Assembly (NCBI GenBank): GCA_032718475.1 | Contig: JAUCBJ010007607.1 | Span: 62,001 to 126,000 of the forward strand | DNA: 64,000 bases | Direction of reading: 5' to 3' | DNA from: Nemertoderma westbladi | Lineage: Eukaryota > Xenacoelomorpha > Nemertodermatida > Nemertodermatidae | Part shown: one piece after another, positions 36,501 through 47,184 of the stretch | Position numbering within the stretch: the first letter of the stretch is position 1 | Layout: each line of letters begins with the position of its first letter | Program-made: the position numbers and the translations under genes | The notes under the pieces: generated by a model | The model's input: the letters and a program-made list of their open reading frames with translations, nothing else | Database searches by the model: none | What the model was told of the DNA's origin: nothing

Positions 36501-39500
36501 AGTGTATTAACTTGTTGTTAAATAACTAACTGAATTCAACTTACCTTTAATCTTATATACTAATCTAAGTATATATAATTCTAAAAAAGTCAGCTATGTC
36601 ATATCAAAGTTATATAAAACATTAATCTATATAAGCATGAATATCTATAATACTTACATGTATTTTATTAACAAAAATTCAAAGTAAAAGATTGTAGTTC
36701 TTAATCTTAAGATTAATTTAAAACTTACACAGCATTGGGGTAAAATATTAATATGATATAATAAAAAATAATAAAATAAATAAATAAATATCAGTAGGCT
36801 AAAGGTAAGTGGAGTCATCTAATTTAACCGAATAACTAACCGAATAGGCTACAGATATTCTTCGATAATCTAAAAAAACAAGTTTATACGGTGCTTAGTA
36901 CTATTACTAGTAGAATACACGTTCGTGGGGACTTCGCGCAGCACGTAGTCGGCAAGCCTTGGCATACCGTTCATATAGAGCAAATGGGGCATGTCTAGTT
37001 TGGACCCAATATCCCATGCTATAAATGTATTCATTCGATATACAATCATATGTTAATCCGCTAGGTGGTGTCAAATTGTTATTCTGCAATTTCGTACTTA
37101 CCAGTGCAGCACTGTACAGCAGTACCGTACCGGTAGGCCTATGTCATTACTTCTGAGTCTCTAGCAGATCCCCAATTAAATGTCTTAACTTTTCAATTTC
37201 GTAAAAGATAGACTTCATGATTCTCTACAAGCAACCAAAATTTCAGCTCAGGAAAATGAGGCGTTCCCGAGAAATTTAACATTTTCTAAAAACCACATAA
37301 TCTGTCGTAGCTGACGTCAGACTGCATGATTTTTCACCAAACTTTACAAACTTTCTAAACTTTCTCTCTACTACTTACCTACTAAGTTTGGTTCAATTCC
37401 GAACGAGCGATGCCGAGAAACTCGCGTTCAAACATTTACCAGACAGACGGACGGACAGACAGACAGACAGACGGACATGCCCCATTTGCCCTCTCAGAAT
37501 GAACATTTTTTCCCCCAGGTCCCTTTTCTCGCAACCAGCCACTTGCTACTCTCTATCCATGATCCAAGGTACAGGAAGTCGTCAACCTTCCTTAGTTGAT
37601 TATTATCGATTGTTGTCGATTGTTAAATGCAATCGACCCCCTTAGAAGATATTGGAGCTATTAATTATATTTATTAATAAACAATAAAAGTAATACAGTA
37701 TCAGCTATAATAAATATTAATTGGCGAATATCTAACAATTCCAGACGCCGTAGAAATTCTACGAGTTCTATCAACTTGGAGACCGATTCCCAAAACAAAG
37801 ACAGTTCTCCTACAAACTCAGGGCAGAGATCTCGCAGGGGAAAGAGGTCGTTATCTATAAGGTAAGAAAAACCTTGGGGGGGGGGGGGGGGGGTGGTCGG
37901 GTCAAGTATATAATAACTCGTAATTTTGAATTTAATGAACGGAGACATCTCCAGTTGCAAATTATTTCAAAAATTCAAAAGTCAGTATAACAGGTTGCAT
38001 CTTATTTTTTGGGGTTATCAGCTGTTATTTGCGTCAGTGACAATGGGTTGATTTTGATAGCGTCCATTGACCCCACCCCCCCCCCCCCCCCCATGGCTAC
38101 TCTTATTTAATATTTTTGAAAATTATTAATATTAAATGGTAACCACCGTTTATATTTACCACTTACAGCCCATTGAGTCTGGATGGGATTGATATTAACT
38201 CGCTAATTCGCACCTCCCCAACCAGCCTGGTAGCCTACATAAACAATAGCAATGTATCCGGTTCCGAGATACAATTGGAGTTGAGTAGAAGGTGCAGCAG
38301 TTCCACAACATCCAGCAATCAATTAAATCAGGTTTATCTCTCCCATAGAAACTCAGGATCGAGTTATTCATCCTTCCTAACTGGTTAGAATATTATCAGT
38401 ACTAAATTTGCCTTCCAACTAATAAATTTGTTGTATAATTTACTATTTTTAAATTTTGTGTTTAATAATTTCATAGAAATAAAATAATAAAAACCTGTGT
38501 AAAAGCTTTTGCGGATATAATCAGTCCCCTTGCCCGCAAAGTACCGTTGTAGGTGTTTTAACGGACATAAAAGTCATTCTTCTATATGTGTGCTTTGGCG
38601 GACATGGAAAGGCACAAAACCCGCAATGCGTCAAATCCTCTAGCACAGTGTAGCCTTGATGATTCAGATTACGACATCTAACAGCTGGTTGCTGGTATGG
38701 AAACGGCCGTTGGACACATGGTTCTTTGTTTAGCTTAACAGCCAATCTGGGCGATTTTTACTGTCGATGTGGAGATATTCTACAGATCGTACTAGGCGTA
38801 TTCAGTCTTACTGTTTTCTTGATACTGTTGTGTTGTTTCTATCTAGGCCAAGAACACCGGCTCTGGAGTCAATTTGTTTCAGACTTTAGAAGAAACATTA
38901 GTAGGCTTAGATTATAGAGCGTATAACTGTTACCGGCAGATCATATCATTGTTACATTATCAGTACATTGTCATATCATATCTTAACCTACCGTCTTAAT
39001 GGTTTTACTGTTGTTTGGTTGAATATTATTACTTGGAGAACATCGATAAATAACCCAAATTTCCCAATTTTCTTGATACACTACAGGTTAGAGAGACAGG
39101 TTACATATAGCGATTGCGACTTATATTATCGTGGTTTGTAGTGAGTTTAATGCTATTTGATAGGCACTACATGAGTCAATTGCTGTTCTCTTTATATATG
39201 ATAAAATTCATTGACGGTCGGCAGATTAGTGTGCAGTATTGTGTGGTACCGATAGTGTGCATGATTGTGGCTGATAACTAAGCATTTCCTAAAGAATGCG
39301 CCTCATACGTGAATCATAAGCCTTACCGACTTACCGTTGTGTTTAGTATAAGTCATATCTCTGTTTACCTAGATAGAGCGCCACGTCCTAAAGGAACTGT
39401 TAATATTTCCCGAAAGTGAATAATATTTGTCAGAAATTATTTATTAACGATCAATCGAATAATACAGTAAGCTTACACTGCAATAACAATCTAAGCCCTC

Positions 39501-42500
39501 CGAATCCAGTCTCCCGGGTATATCCAGCGGGTGAATGGACGCGCACTAGGCTGGCTTTGGCTAATGTTGTGTTTATTGGTATTAAATACTTGTCATATGC
39601 TAAAGTCTATTTATAAACCAAAAGACATATAAATTTTGGCAGGTTAAACTGCTAATGGTCTTCAAAAGCGCGTACAACCTGGAATTCTTCACGTGAGGGT
39701 AAACTGCAAAGTGAAATATAATACACTTACTGTACTGTACTTAATTATTAGACAGCGATAATTCAGTTAATTTTTTTTTTTTTTAATAACTACACCCCAG
39801 TCGGGGTAAAATGACTGTATATTAATTAATTTTAATTAAATACCAAATAATATTATATACACCGAAATAACATGATAATTATTGAAGTCGATACAGTACA
39901 GTTTAGTTAGGCCTTATATTGATTTATTATGGTTGTGCTAAGGTTGATAAGGGTGGACAAAGTGTACATGAAAGACAGTGATAGCGGTCCGAGCATGAGT
40001 GCTGGCAGAATCGGCAGACACAGTTCTGTGACAGCGGTTGAAAAGGAGTTTGATCGGTGCAGAGTTTAAAATGAAAACCATGGGAAGTTGTCCGAGTTAC
40101 AACGTGTCGGTTTTTCTGATTTTGGCGTTTCCATATGTCCGAGGTGAAAGCGGGCCCGTTTATAAAACCTTGTTGGATGAAATTGATGTTTACGTATTGG
40201 ACTGAGGTGGATTTGCAGCTGTGGTAGACAGCTTGGAGCCACCGAGGGGTAACGAATAAACACTAGATCTATTACACTTTCTCCCTGGGGTGAGATGTAG
40301 GTAGGAGCAGATGGATCATTTAAACAATAGAATCCGAGTTGATTTAAATTATCTGATAAACATGCTCCACGGTTACCCTTATCCAATCGACAGTTGAAAT
40401 CGCCGGACACCACTATAGGTTTACTGTAGTCAGCGAATGAGATTGCTCGGTTAATAGAGAGAGTTATATCTTCTAGCACAGTATCAGGGTTAAAGTAAAA
40501 CACACTAAAATATCCCGAATTTGTTTTAATTGCTATGTAATTCCGATCCAGAGACACGATAGATGGATTCAAACACGGTTTGCATAGAATAATTATACCT
40601 TCGGACGGCCGACCCCGGGTGTGTTTCAGCGCGGGTTGGATAAATGAGTAATAGTTTGGAAAATCAATTTCTGACTTACAATATAAAGTTTCGGTGAGGA
40701 GTAAAACATCTGCACTACTGCTTAGTTCATTGTCATCGACATTATCGCGAATAAACTGTAGGCCCTCAACATTCCAGAGAACAATGTTGAGGAGGCGCCC
40801 CGTACCTACTGGGGGTTGTGTTGTTGGGTTTGATTTGATTCGTTGAGATGAGAGTCCGAATGAGTAAGTGCCATTTGTCCCGTAGGAGGCCACATTTGGT
40901 TGCCGAGATCCCCATTCTCTCGCGGTCTGACTCCATACCGAGCACGTTCGTCACCGCGTAATTGATAGTTTTGGATGGTTATTCCGCTATCCCAAAGTAG
41001 GGGATCCATGATTCGATCACGATCGGACTGGTTGCACACAATGTGAAAGCTATTAAACGTTGGGTTTTCCATTCTCGACGTTACAGGGTTGACTTCACTA
41101 AAGGGTACTCCTTCAGCGGTTAGATACGATGTGATATCTTCAGCAGTTGTTGACGGTACTAGTCTGCCGATATGTATGTGGGCATTACGTGGGGGTGACG
41201 GTGCTGCGCGAAGAGGGCCTCCGACCTTAACGCCGCGAGCGACTGGCGCGGTGCCCGGGGGTCTATAATATCGAGGAGGTCCTGGAGGGGGAACAGATGT
41301 TTGTGTACCGGGTGGGAGTCCCTGAGTGTTACCGGTAGGCCTTGCAGCATCAGCATATGAAACCAAGGTACTGGTAGGTGGGGGCGGGGTAACGGATCTG
41401 GAAGACTGGAGCTTTATCAGGTTGTCTTTCGAGGATATCGATTCCTGTTGAGCATTTGCGAGCCTACCCAAACAGGAGGTGAACATGGCCGACATGTCCA
41501 TCAGTTTATCCGTTACTAGTTTCTCATCTTCATTAGATACACTCTTTTTCAATTTGGCATTCCTGAATAGTCTGAGGATTTCTTCTTGGTGCGCGCTAAA
41601 TTTATCCGGATCCATAAGAAGATCAGCAGTACAGCAGTGAGTCAGTCACACAGCAGTACCAAGCGTACAGTCTTACAGTCTTACAGTCCCAGTATTTTAG
41701 TCAGACAAGTGTTTTGGTTATAATAGAATAAGGTTAGCTAATTGTTTTAACTGTTAACTAACTTTAACTTTAACTTGTTAACTAATTCAGTTAATTGGAT
41801 CTTTGTTGTGAATTATTTATCTTTTAAAGGATTTATTTTTTTGTTATCGACATAATTTATTAAAATTGGCCCAAATTCTGGCTATTTGTTAGGCACGTTG
41901 TTTCTTGGTGAAAAATGCAACGCTCATTTAAAAAGTGAGCCTTTGTGTAATCTTATTACCAAAGTCCAGCGCCACCTAGCACCACCCTGCAGTCACTGCA
42001 GTTGAAAAGTGTGTGCATGATCTAGTTACTATGGCAGGCGGCTGGCAAGAGGAAACGCGGTGTTCAGTCATGGACATTCCGAAACGTAAAAACCGAAATT
42101 GAAAGAAACGAAAATCTATCTAAGGCAGATTTAGATTGTGAACTGTGAAATTTTTGGACCGCATTATTAAAACAATTATTTTTCAGGCTCTAAACTTTTA
42201 TATTCTTATTTTAGGCGGAATGGGGAGTCGTAAGAATTCGCAGTTTTCGCAAATTAGTGTTTTTGATGAAACCGGTGAAATGCTACGAGAAATTTCTTGT
42301 CTCGATGGAGAAAATATTGATGATAATTCGAAAACAGTAATACCCAATCATAAAGTAGAACGTGGTAACAACAGAGCGGATATTGTAGAAATGAATTACA
42401 ATAACAGAGAGCAACCAAAACAATGGATTTCTAGTAATTGTAATAATCGAAATTCATCAAAAAGGTCAACATTGTCTCACAATGTAGGAAAACAAACAGT

Positions 42501-45500
42501 AACACCAATGTTACCATACCAACCTATATCCATAACTCCTAGATTTAGTCGAACTCCTGTATTAATTAGTGTATCTTCTAGAAAGGATTACCCAACTCAA
42601 ACTCCTCTCATTGGTTCAAACATAGGAACTTCCCTATACAGTTTGACTAATCGCAGCTTCTCTTCGGAGTTTATCGATGGTATAAATAATGACACGAATG
42701 CAAATAATGAAGAATATGGTGATCAGAGCGGTGTTTACATGGCAACATTACGTTCGGATTGTAAGCCTCCATTTCTGTGCAAATGGTCTGAATGCTACCA
42801 GGTGAGTGAGCTACCAGTTGAGTGAGCTACCATGCGAGTGAGCTACCAGGTGAGTGAGCTACCATGCGAGTGAGCTACCAGGTGAGTGAGCTACCAGGTG
42901 AGTGAGCTACCAGGTGAGTGAGCTACCAGGTGAGTGAGCTACAAGGTGAGTGAGATACCAAAGCTACATCGCTCAAGCCTCTATCCGTTTGGCAAATGCT
43001 GATACAAGCATAAACTAAAAATTTTGAAATTCCCGCGCGCACTACAATTAACAGCTAAGCTAAACTAAGCTAAGCTTAGCTAAGCACCATTATTGTACAG
43101 TAGCCTGGTGGTGTGTGAGGTTTTTCTTTTTAATATAACTTTTATGTGTCTTTTTATATCTTTGTCTAGTTTGTCATTAGAAAAAGCACATAGCAGTCTA
43201 AAAAAAACCAGCTGAGAATGGTTATATGAAGTAATACAGTCAAATATATATCTTCATATTCTCTATTTCAAACATTTATTTCAATATGTACATGAATTTT
43301 TGTTCGATATGAAGTTATTATCTTCACATTGTTCCGCTTCAATTACAAATTCAATATTATACTACCATATATATACTTATATATATATATATATGTATAC
43401 GTATACGTATATACTACCTTATATATGTTACAGCTATTTCACCACTTGTCAATATTTGTGACACACATTGAAAGCACCCATGTGGAAACACAGAAGAAAA
43501 ATGGAAATTACATCTGCAGATGGGCTGGTTGCCAACGGCAACAGAAGTCATTTAACGCGCGATATAAACTGATTGTTCACATGAGAGTCCACAGTGGGGA
43601 GAGACCCAACATATGCCCCGTGAGTCATTCAAATATATCCCAATAGATAATTGAATAAAACAGATTCAAAGTCTGTCAACAATTAACTGCTGCATGAACA
43701 ATTAAGATTTTTTTTTAATATTAATTATTATTAAATAATTAATTATTATTTATTTTAAAATTAATAATTATTAATAAATAAATTACTCAAACTAATTTCA
43801 GGTTGAGTCTTGTAATCGGATGTTTTCTAGATGGGAAAATCTTAAGATTCATTTACGGAACCACACTGGAGAAAGGCCCTACCCATGCACAAACCCAATG
43901 TGTAACAAAGCGTTCAGTAACAGCTCAGGTACGTAAAATAGTAAATGAATAGGATAATTTTTTAGTTTATTTAAACTCCGTTCACTGTGTTATCTTCCAC
44001 TATCTGTTTTCCAAGTCGCCTTGGTTTCCATTTATCGATCAGTTAAGGATGAAAGCCAGGGTGGTGGTGCTAAGATGCCATAATTAAAAGCACTTTACCC
44101 AAATAGTGCTGCCCAATCATGGAATCGAACCGGGGCCTCTTGATTGGTAGCACAGGAATGCCCACGCCTAGAACGAGCTACTGCTTGGTAAAATAGCCAA
44201 TAAAAACTAAATACTAATTACAAATTACAATATATATATATTTTTGAATTAAAGTTTAATATCCGATCTAGAGAGATCCCAAGGAATCCAATTCATTCAT
44301 ACCGTATGTACACTGTACAGTACAGTGACATTGATTACATAGACAACTATTTACGACAACAAATTACATAATGCCTTAAGACAGTTTGTGTTTGTATGTA
44401 TTTTAATCTGTTACGAAATCTATTATTTTTTTCAAAATTTTTGCCTTAATATATTAACTTCAAACTATTTTTTGGTGAATTATTTGTTATATATTTCTTT
44501 GTTTTTGTTATGTATTTTTAAAAATGGACATATGTTAATTTATCTGTGCCAGTGTTTTTGTGGTCGACTTATATATGTTTTCGTTGACTACACAATACTA
44601 AAATTAAACTAATTTCATTGAAATATCGCGTTTTAGATCGCGCCAAACATATGAGAACGCACATTGACAGCAAACCATATGTATGTCAGCTGCCCAACTG
44701 TACGAAAAGGTACACTGACCCCAGTTCCTTGCGTAAACATATGAAGCTACACTCGAACGCATCTCAGTTATTAGACTCTGTATCTAAAACATCGTCGCAG
44801 TTTCAAGTCAGGAAAAAGGTGCCTCATAATGTGATATTAATCGGTTACGTATCTATTTTCTTCTGAGTTATAATTACTCGAAATATAGAAAGTAAAATAA
44901 GTAAATAGGCCTAATTATGGCAAGAATAGGCGAGAATCAACGAATTTATGCGTAATGTTAATGTATCGCAAATTGTGAAAAATTCGCCAATATACCGTAC
45001 AGTATATTAAATAAAATTGCATAAATGTTACTGTAGGAAGTCAAGTTAAACATCGTGTGAAATATTTTTCTGGGTAACAGATAAAATTATATTTAACTAA
45101 CAAGTCAAACTTTCATTTTAAATTTGTTATAGTTGAAAACAAAGAGCAATCAACTTTCACCTATAATAAATACAACAATCTTACCTCAACCTACGCAACA
45201 GTCATACCCAAACCAGTACTATATGCAACCCTTAGCTGTCAGTGGTAACTCATTCCCATTGGACAGTATCCTCACTGTGGGATGTAACTCTGACCAATCT
45301 GAATGCAAGAAATATCCGTTGGTGCATACAGACACCCAGGACAGCGGATTGGGCGCCTCATTGTCCACAGGTAAGACATTATTTATTATGTTTGTATATG
45401 TTTGTATATGTTTGTTTATATTGAATATCGTAGCTTAAGTGTCATAAGGATAAGGCCCTAAGTCAAAGAGCCTACAAAAGATATCGAAAGATATATTATG

Positions 45501-46732
45501 ATGGCCTTTCTGCAGTAAGATATTGCCCAATAGGAATGTCGGATTTCACTTTACCACGTAATAATCATCACTTCCCATTGGATAAAATATTCAAAACTTC
45601 ACCAGCTAATACAGCATGTCTTAAAGCAACGATATATATATATGAATTAGATGGTGTTTCTTTTTATTCGAAGTTTTTTTAACATGTAAAACATACAATA
45701 TTGGTATAAATATATAGAAAAATATCCCCTCACCAAACAGTTAGACTATCACCAGCTGATAGGTTGGTTGCTAGGCTACCAACCAAACATAACACACATA
45801 AACAGCTATTTTTTCCAAAATTGTAACATTACTCAACGTCATTAGTATTAACAGTGAGTTGTTATTTAGCACTTTACAACTTTTGATGACATTACAGCAT
45901 TGTATTGGCCTGTAGTACATTTAGTATTGTATTGGTGTTGTAATGTCCCTTGTTTATGTATAACCAATGACGGCGAGCTGTAAAGTTACGGCGTCATTGG
46001 TTACCATGTAAACAATAGGTGGCATTTATAATTAATTGCCTGACAGCCAGATAGGCCTACTGCATTACCTACCGGTAGGCGGTGTATAGCTATTAGTAAC
46101 CAGGACCTATACATTAACATGGCTCCAAACGCCACCATAAATATAAGCTAACATATTTATAACATAATTTATGTCATTTTTACATTTATTTATGCAGCAA
46201 CTAATTTAATTTGTTCAGTTTCTATCAGTTATAATATATATACAATCATTTCGTAATGTTAAAATTTTGGAATGAAACTACATACATAGTTGTTGCAAAG
46301 TACTTTACAGTGTTCTGAACCTCGTGGCTTTATTTCCACTCACCCACTAACGTTCGTTCGTGTAACAAAGCCACTCGGATATCATCACACTGTAAAGTGC
46401 TACTTTACACACCAGTATGTAAATAGTTATTACAGATGACGCCGTAGTTGTTAAGGTTAAAGTCGTCCCCACACCCATCACACAACCTGGGCACGTCGCA
46501 GTTGTCTCTGAATATGTAAATTAGTACTGAATATAATATAATAATATAAATTATGATTATACAACATGTTTTTTTAATTCTTATAGGTAATATGAGTTCT
46601 CGTTGTGAAACTTCTACAACTTTTTCCAATAAAGATAAATTTCTTGGTGAGGTTTCAGTATTGAGTTCCAAAACTTTCGCACAAAGATCCCAAACACTCA
46701 GTGCTAATATATTCCAGTTACCAAGGATATAG
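32964..46732 (+). CDS. GLIS-like five-zinc-finger transcription factor (8 coding exons, 740 aa)
   Basis: Coding exons: 32964-33505, 38169-38383, 42215-42801, 43434-43619, 43802-43928, 44637-44818, 45133-45370 and 46587-46732. All junctions are GT-AG with matching phases and total 2,223 nt, stop included. Five C2H2 fingers span residues 441-591. Finger 1 is C441/C446/H459/H464, and finger 5 ends at H591. Motifs F-N-A-R-Y-K-L, H-M-R-V-H-S-G, S-N-S-S-D-R-A-K-H and [13 protein letters not shown] are family signatures. F-N-A-R-Y-K-L and the single-His spacing before the K-P-Y-V-C linker favour GLIS1/GLIS3 over GLI or ZIC. Such proteins bind DNA in the nucleus and regulate development. The N-terminal part is Asn/Ser-rich, with a conserved-looking S-L-V-A-Y-I-N-N-S at about 200. 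The start and the long introns are less certain than the finger exons. Confidence 0.88.
33644..35112 (-). mobile_element. Nested non-LTR copies in GLIS-like intron 1 (family A inside family B)
   Basis: 33650-33811 and about 34912-35112 are the two halves of one family B copy. They are continuous in the copy at 19.75-20.2 kb, across 'gatacaggtggta' and 'cataaagctcgg'. Between them, 33812-34880 is a family A RT remnant with [15 protein letters not shown] and the same 3' end 'gatcggcatgctgcattgca'. A short AT repeat (34881-34911) marks the second junction. All frames are broken. Confidence 0.85.
35160..35347 (+). mobile_element. 3' end of a CR1-like element, plus strand
   Basis: 'ggacccccttggaaataagc' near 35208 and 'aaagctttaggggtaatcc', then 'tgtataaataaa' and a (TCTA)n tail at 35333-35347, form a typical CR1/L2-group 3' untranslated end. 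No coding sequence is attached. Confidence 0.6.
35640..36440. repeat. Degenerate tandem repeats, about 145-165 bp
   Basis: 'cgtgatcag' or a variant occurs at 36111, 36274 and 36419, with shared 'aaaccaaa' and 'acttgtaatttt' segments. More diverged copies lie to the left. Confidence 0.55.
37430..37480. repeat. (AGAC)n/(GGAC)n microsatellite
   Basis: A run of 'gacagacagac' with GGAC interruptions, near the right end of the possible TIR element. Confidence 0.8.
37556..37600 (-). pseudogene. Small family A fragment
   Basis: About 45 bp whose minus strand encodes [10 protein letters not shown], as in family A. Confidence 0.6.
37876..38092. mobile_element. 217-bp inverted-repeat element with poly-G/poly-C ends
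   Basis: Eighteen G then 'tggtcgggtcaa' at the left end. The right end reads 'ttgaccccac' then seventeen C. It ends 76 bp before the acceptor of exon 2. It may belong to the same group as the TTAA/poly-G element at 30.3 kb. Confidence 0.6.
38169..38383 (+). CDS. GLIS-like gene, coding exon 2
   Basis: Acceptor 'cacttacag' at 38168; donor AACTG|GTTAGA. Encodes the S-L-V-A-Y-I-N-N-S motif and a Ser-rich tail. Its phases fit exons 1 and 3. An alternative donor at 38332 (CAG|GTTTAT) would break the phase. Confidence 0.7.
38929..39690 (+). mobile_element. Solo LTR related to the left-edge BEL/Pao element
   Basis: Similar in inverted orientation to 4251-4998 across almost its whole length, with no Gag or leader next to it. 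It starts about TGTTACCGG. It lies in GLIS-like intron 2. Solo LTRs arise by recombination between the two LTRs of one element. Confidence 0.7.
40066..40893 (-). pseudogene. Non-LTR ORF2, endonuclease only (RT missing)
   Basis: 275 codons with apurinic-like endonuclease motifs: W-N-V-E-G-L, L-L-T-E-T-L, S-G-D-F-N-C-R and V-I-D-L-V-F. It ends soon after the domain, and no RT follows on the minus strand down to 39700. The element keeps its 5' half and lost its 3' half, the reverse of usual non-LTR truncation. Deletion or a second insertion is the likely cause. Confidence 0.75.
40806..41615 (-). CDS. Non-LTR retrotransposon ORF1
   Basis: This minus-strand frame of 269 codons starts M-D-P-D-K-F. 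It has a predicted helical N-terminal region, a Pro-rich middle (P-P-P-P-T-S and P-P-G-P-P) and a segment, N-A-H-I-H-I-G-R-L then [11 protein letters not shown], that looks like an RNA-recognition fold of ORF1 proteins. It overlaps the endonuclease frame by 88 bp. ORF1 proteins bind element RNA and act as chaperones. It lies in GLIS-like intron 2, opposite to the gene. Confidence 0.7.
   Translation of the reverse strand: MDPDKFSAHQEEILRLFRNAKLKKSVSNEDEKLVTDKLMDMSAMFTSCLGRLANAQQESISSKDNLIKLQSSRSVTPPPPTSTLVSYADAARPTGNTQGLPPGTQTSVPPPGPPRYYRPPGTAPVARGVKVGGPLRAAPSPPRNAHIHIGRLVPSTTAEDITSYLTAEGVPFSEVNPVTSRMENPTFNSFHIVCNQSDRDRIMDPLLWDSGITIQNYQLRGDERARYGVRPRENGDLGNQMWPPTGQMALTHSDSHLNESNQTQQHNPQ
42215..42801 (+). 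CDS. GLIS-like gene, coding exon 3 (first half of finger 1)
   Basis: Acceptor 'ttattttag' at 42214. Residues about 253-448. Ends within finger 1 after C-K-W-S-E-C-Y-Q at a perfect donor CAG|GTGAGT, the first unit of a 16-bp repeat of donor-like sites. Confidence 0.85.
42795..42966 (+). repeat. 16-bp minisatellite made of 5' splice sites (GLIS-like intron 3)
   Basis: Eleven 16-bp units of 'ctaccaggtgagtgag' start at 42795, 42811, 42827, 42843, 42859, 42875, 42891, 42907, 42923, 42939 and 42955 (last one degraded). Units 1, 4, 6, 7, 8 and 9 contain CAG|GTGAGT, and unit 10 has AAG|GTGAGT. The first is the donor of exon 3. Confidence 0.95.
43434..43619 (+). CDS. GLIS-like gene, coding exon 4 (fingers 1-2)
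   Basis: Acceptor 'atgttacag' at 43433, donor CCC|GTGAGT. Completes finger 1 and encodes finger 2 with F-N-A-R-Y-K-L. Residues 449-510. Confidence 0.92.
43802..43928 (+). CDS. GLIS-like gene, coding exon 5 (fingers 3-4)
   Basis: Acceptor 'aatttcag' at 43801, donor CTCAG|GTACGT. Residues 511-552 plus one base. Contains the H-T-G-E-R-P-Y linker between fingers 3 and 4. Confidence 0.93.
43985..44187 (-). mobile_element. tRNA-derived SINE in GLIS-like intron 5
   Basis: On the minus strand a head begins near 44187 with 'tagctcgttctagg' (A-box-like) and has a clean B box, 'ggttcgattcc' (44131-44121). A body reaches to about 43985. The spacing fits a Pol III internal promoter. Confidence 0.6.
44637..44818 (+). 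CDS. GLIS-like gene, coding exon 6 (fingers 4-5)
   Basis: Acceptor 'gttttag' at 44636, donor AAAAG|GTGCCT (weak but phase-correct). Encodes D-R-A-K-H, the linker and finger 5. Residues 553-613. Confidence 0.9.
45133..45370 (+). CDS. GLIS-like gene, coding exon 7
   Basis: Acceptor 'ttgttatag' at 45132, donor CCACAG|GTAAGA. Encodes a Gln/Pro/Ser-rich region, residues 614-692, with D-S-G-L-G-A-S-L. No domain recognised. Confidence 0.8.
45961..46003. other. Perfect 12-bp hairpin with CCAAT words
   Basis: 'taaccaatgacg' at 45961-45972 and 'cgtcattggtta' at 45992-46003 are exact inverted repeats around a 19-base loop, in GLIS-like intron 7. Confidence 0.8.
46295..46411. repeat. Imperfect palindrome of about 115 bp
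   Basis: 'agtactttacagtgt' near 46298 pairs with 'acactgtaaagtgct' near 46387, and 'cgtggcttta' with 'aaagccact'. It could be a small foldback element in intron 7. Confidence 0.6.
46587..46732 (+). CDS. GLIS-like gene, terminal coding exon 8
   Basis: Acceptor 'attcttatag' at 46586. The phase from exon 7 gives G-N-M-S-S-R-C and a TAG at 46730-46732. It depends mainly on phase agreement and the acceptor, so it is the least supported of the late exons. Confidence 0.6.
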
Positions 46733-47184
46733 AAGAATGGAGACAGCAAAGCAACCTACAGTAACTGACTTATTTTGTGATTGTTTCCTCTGTTTTAATG
46801 CTTTTGAAAAAAAAAACTAAAATTTTAAATTATAATGATTAAAGACAATGATATAAATATCAATACATTCAGTACTGTATAATAATAATAATATAATAAT
46901 ATATAATAATAATATTATATAATAATATATTTTTTGAAGGAATTCAATTAATCTGAAATTTTTAATTTTTTTTAATTTTAATTTTTTTAATGTAATTAAT
47001 AGTTTTATTTTTTAAGTTTTTGTATTTGGTGCTAATAAAATTAATATTTACACGAAACAAAATTAATTAATGTTAACTAAAATTAATTGGCTTAAAAAAG
47101 GATATTATTGATAGCAAGAGAGATATGAATCCCTTAAGAACTTACACTCAATTTATTTTGTACGTAAGTCTAAGTATCTGCTTA
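46733..47184. other. AT-rich downstream region of the GLIS-like gene
   Basis: Runs of (TAA)n and poly(T). No gene recognised. Confidence 0.35.

Larger units (their letters stand above)
35357..37537. mobile_element. Possible TIR element in GLIS-like intron 1
   Basis: 'tggttgcgagaaaagggacc' at 35357 occurs inverted at 35512-35533 and again at 37516-37537, followed or preceded by a short C or G run. The outer pair would bound a 2.2-kb element, and the inner pair bounds a 177-bp palindromic unit. The interior has degenerate tandem repeats and no transposase frame. Confidence 0.5.

Noticed and set aside
46405-46749. Minus-strand 114-codon frame
   Set aside because: It overlaps the phase-matched terminal exon of the GLIS-like gene on the other strand and has no domain.
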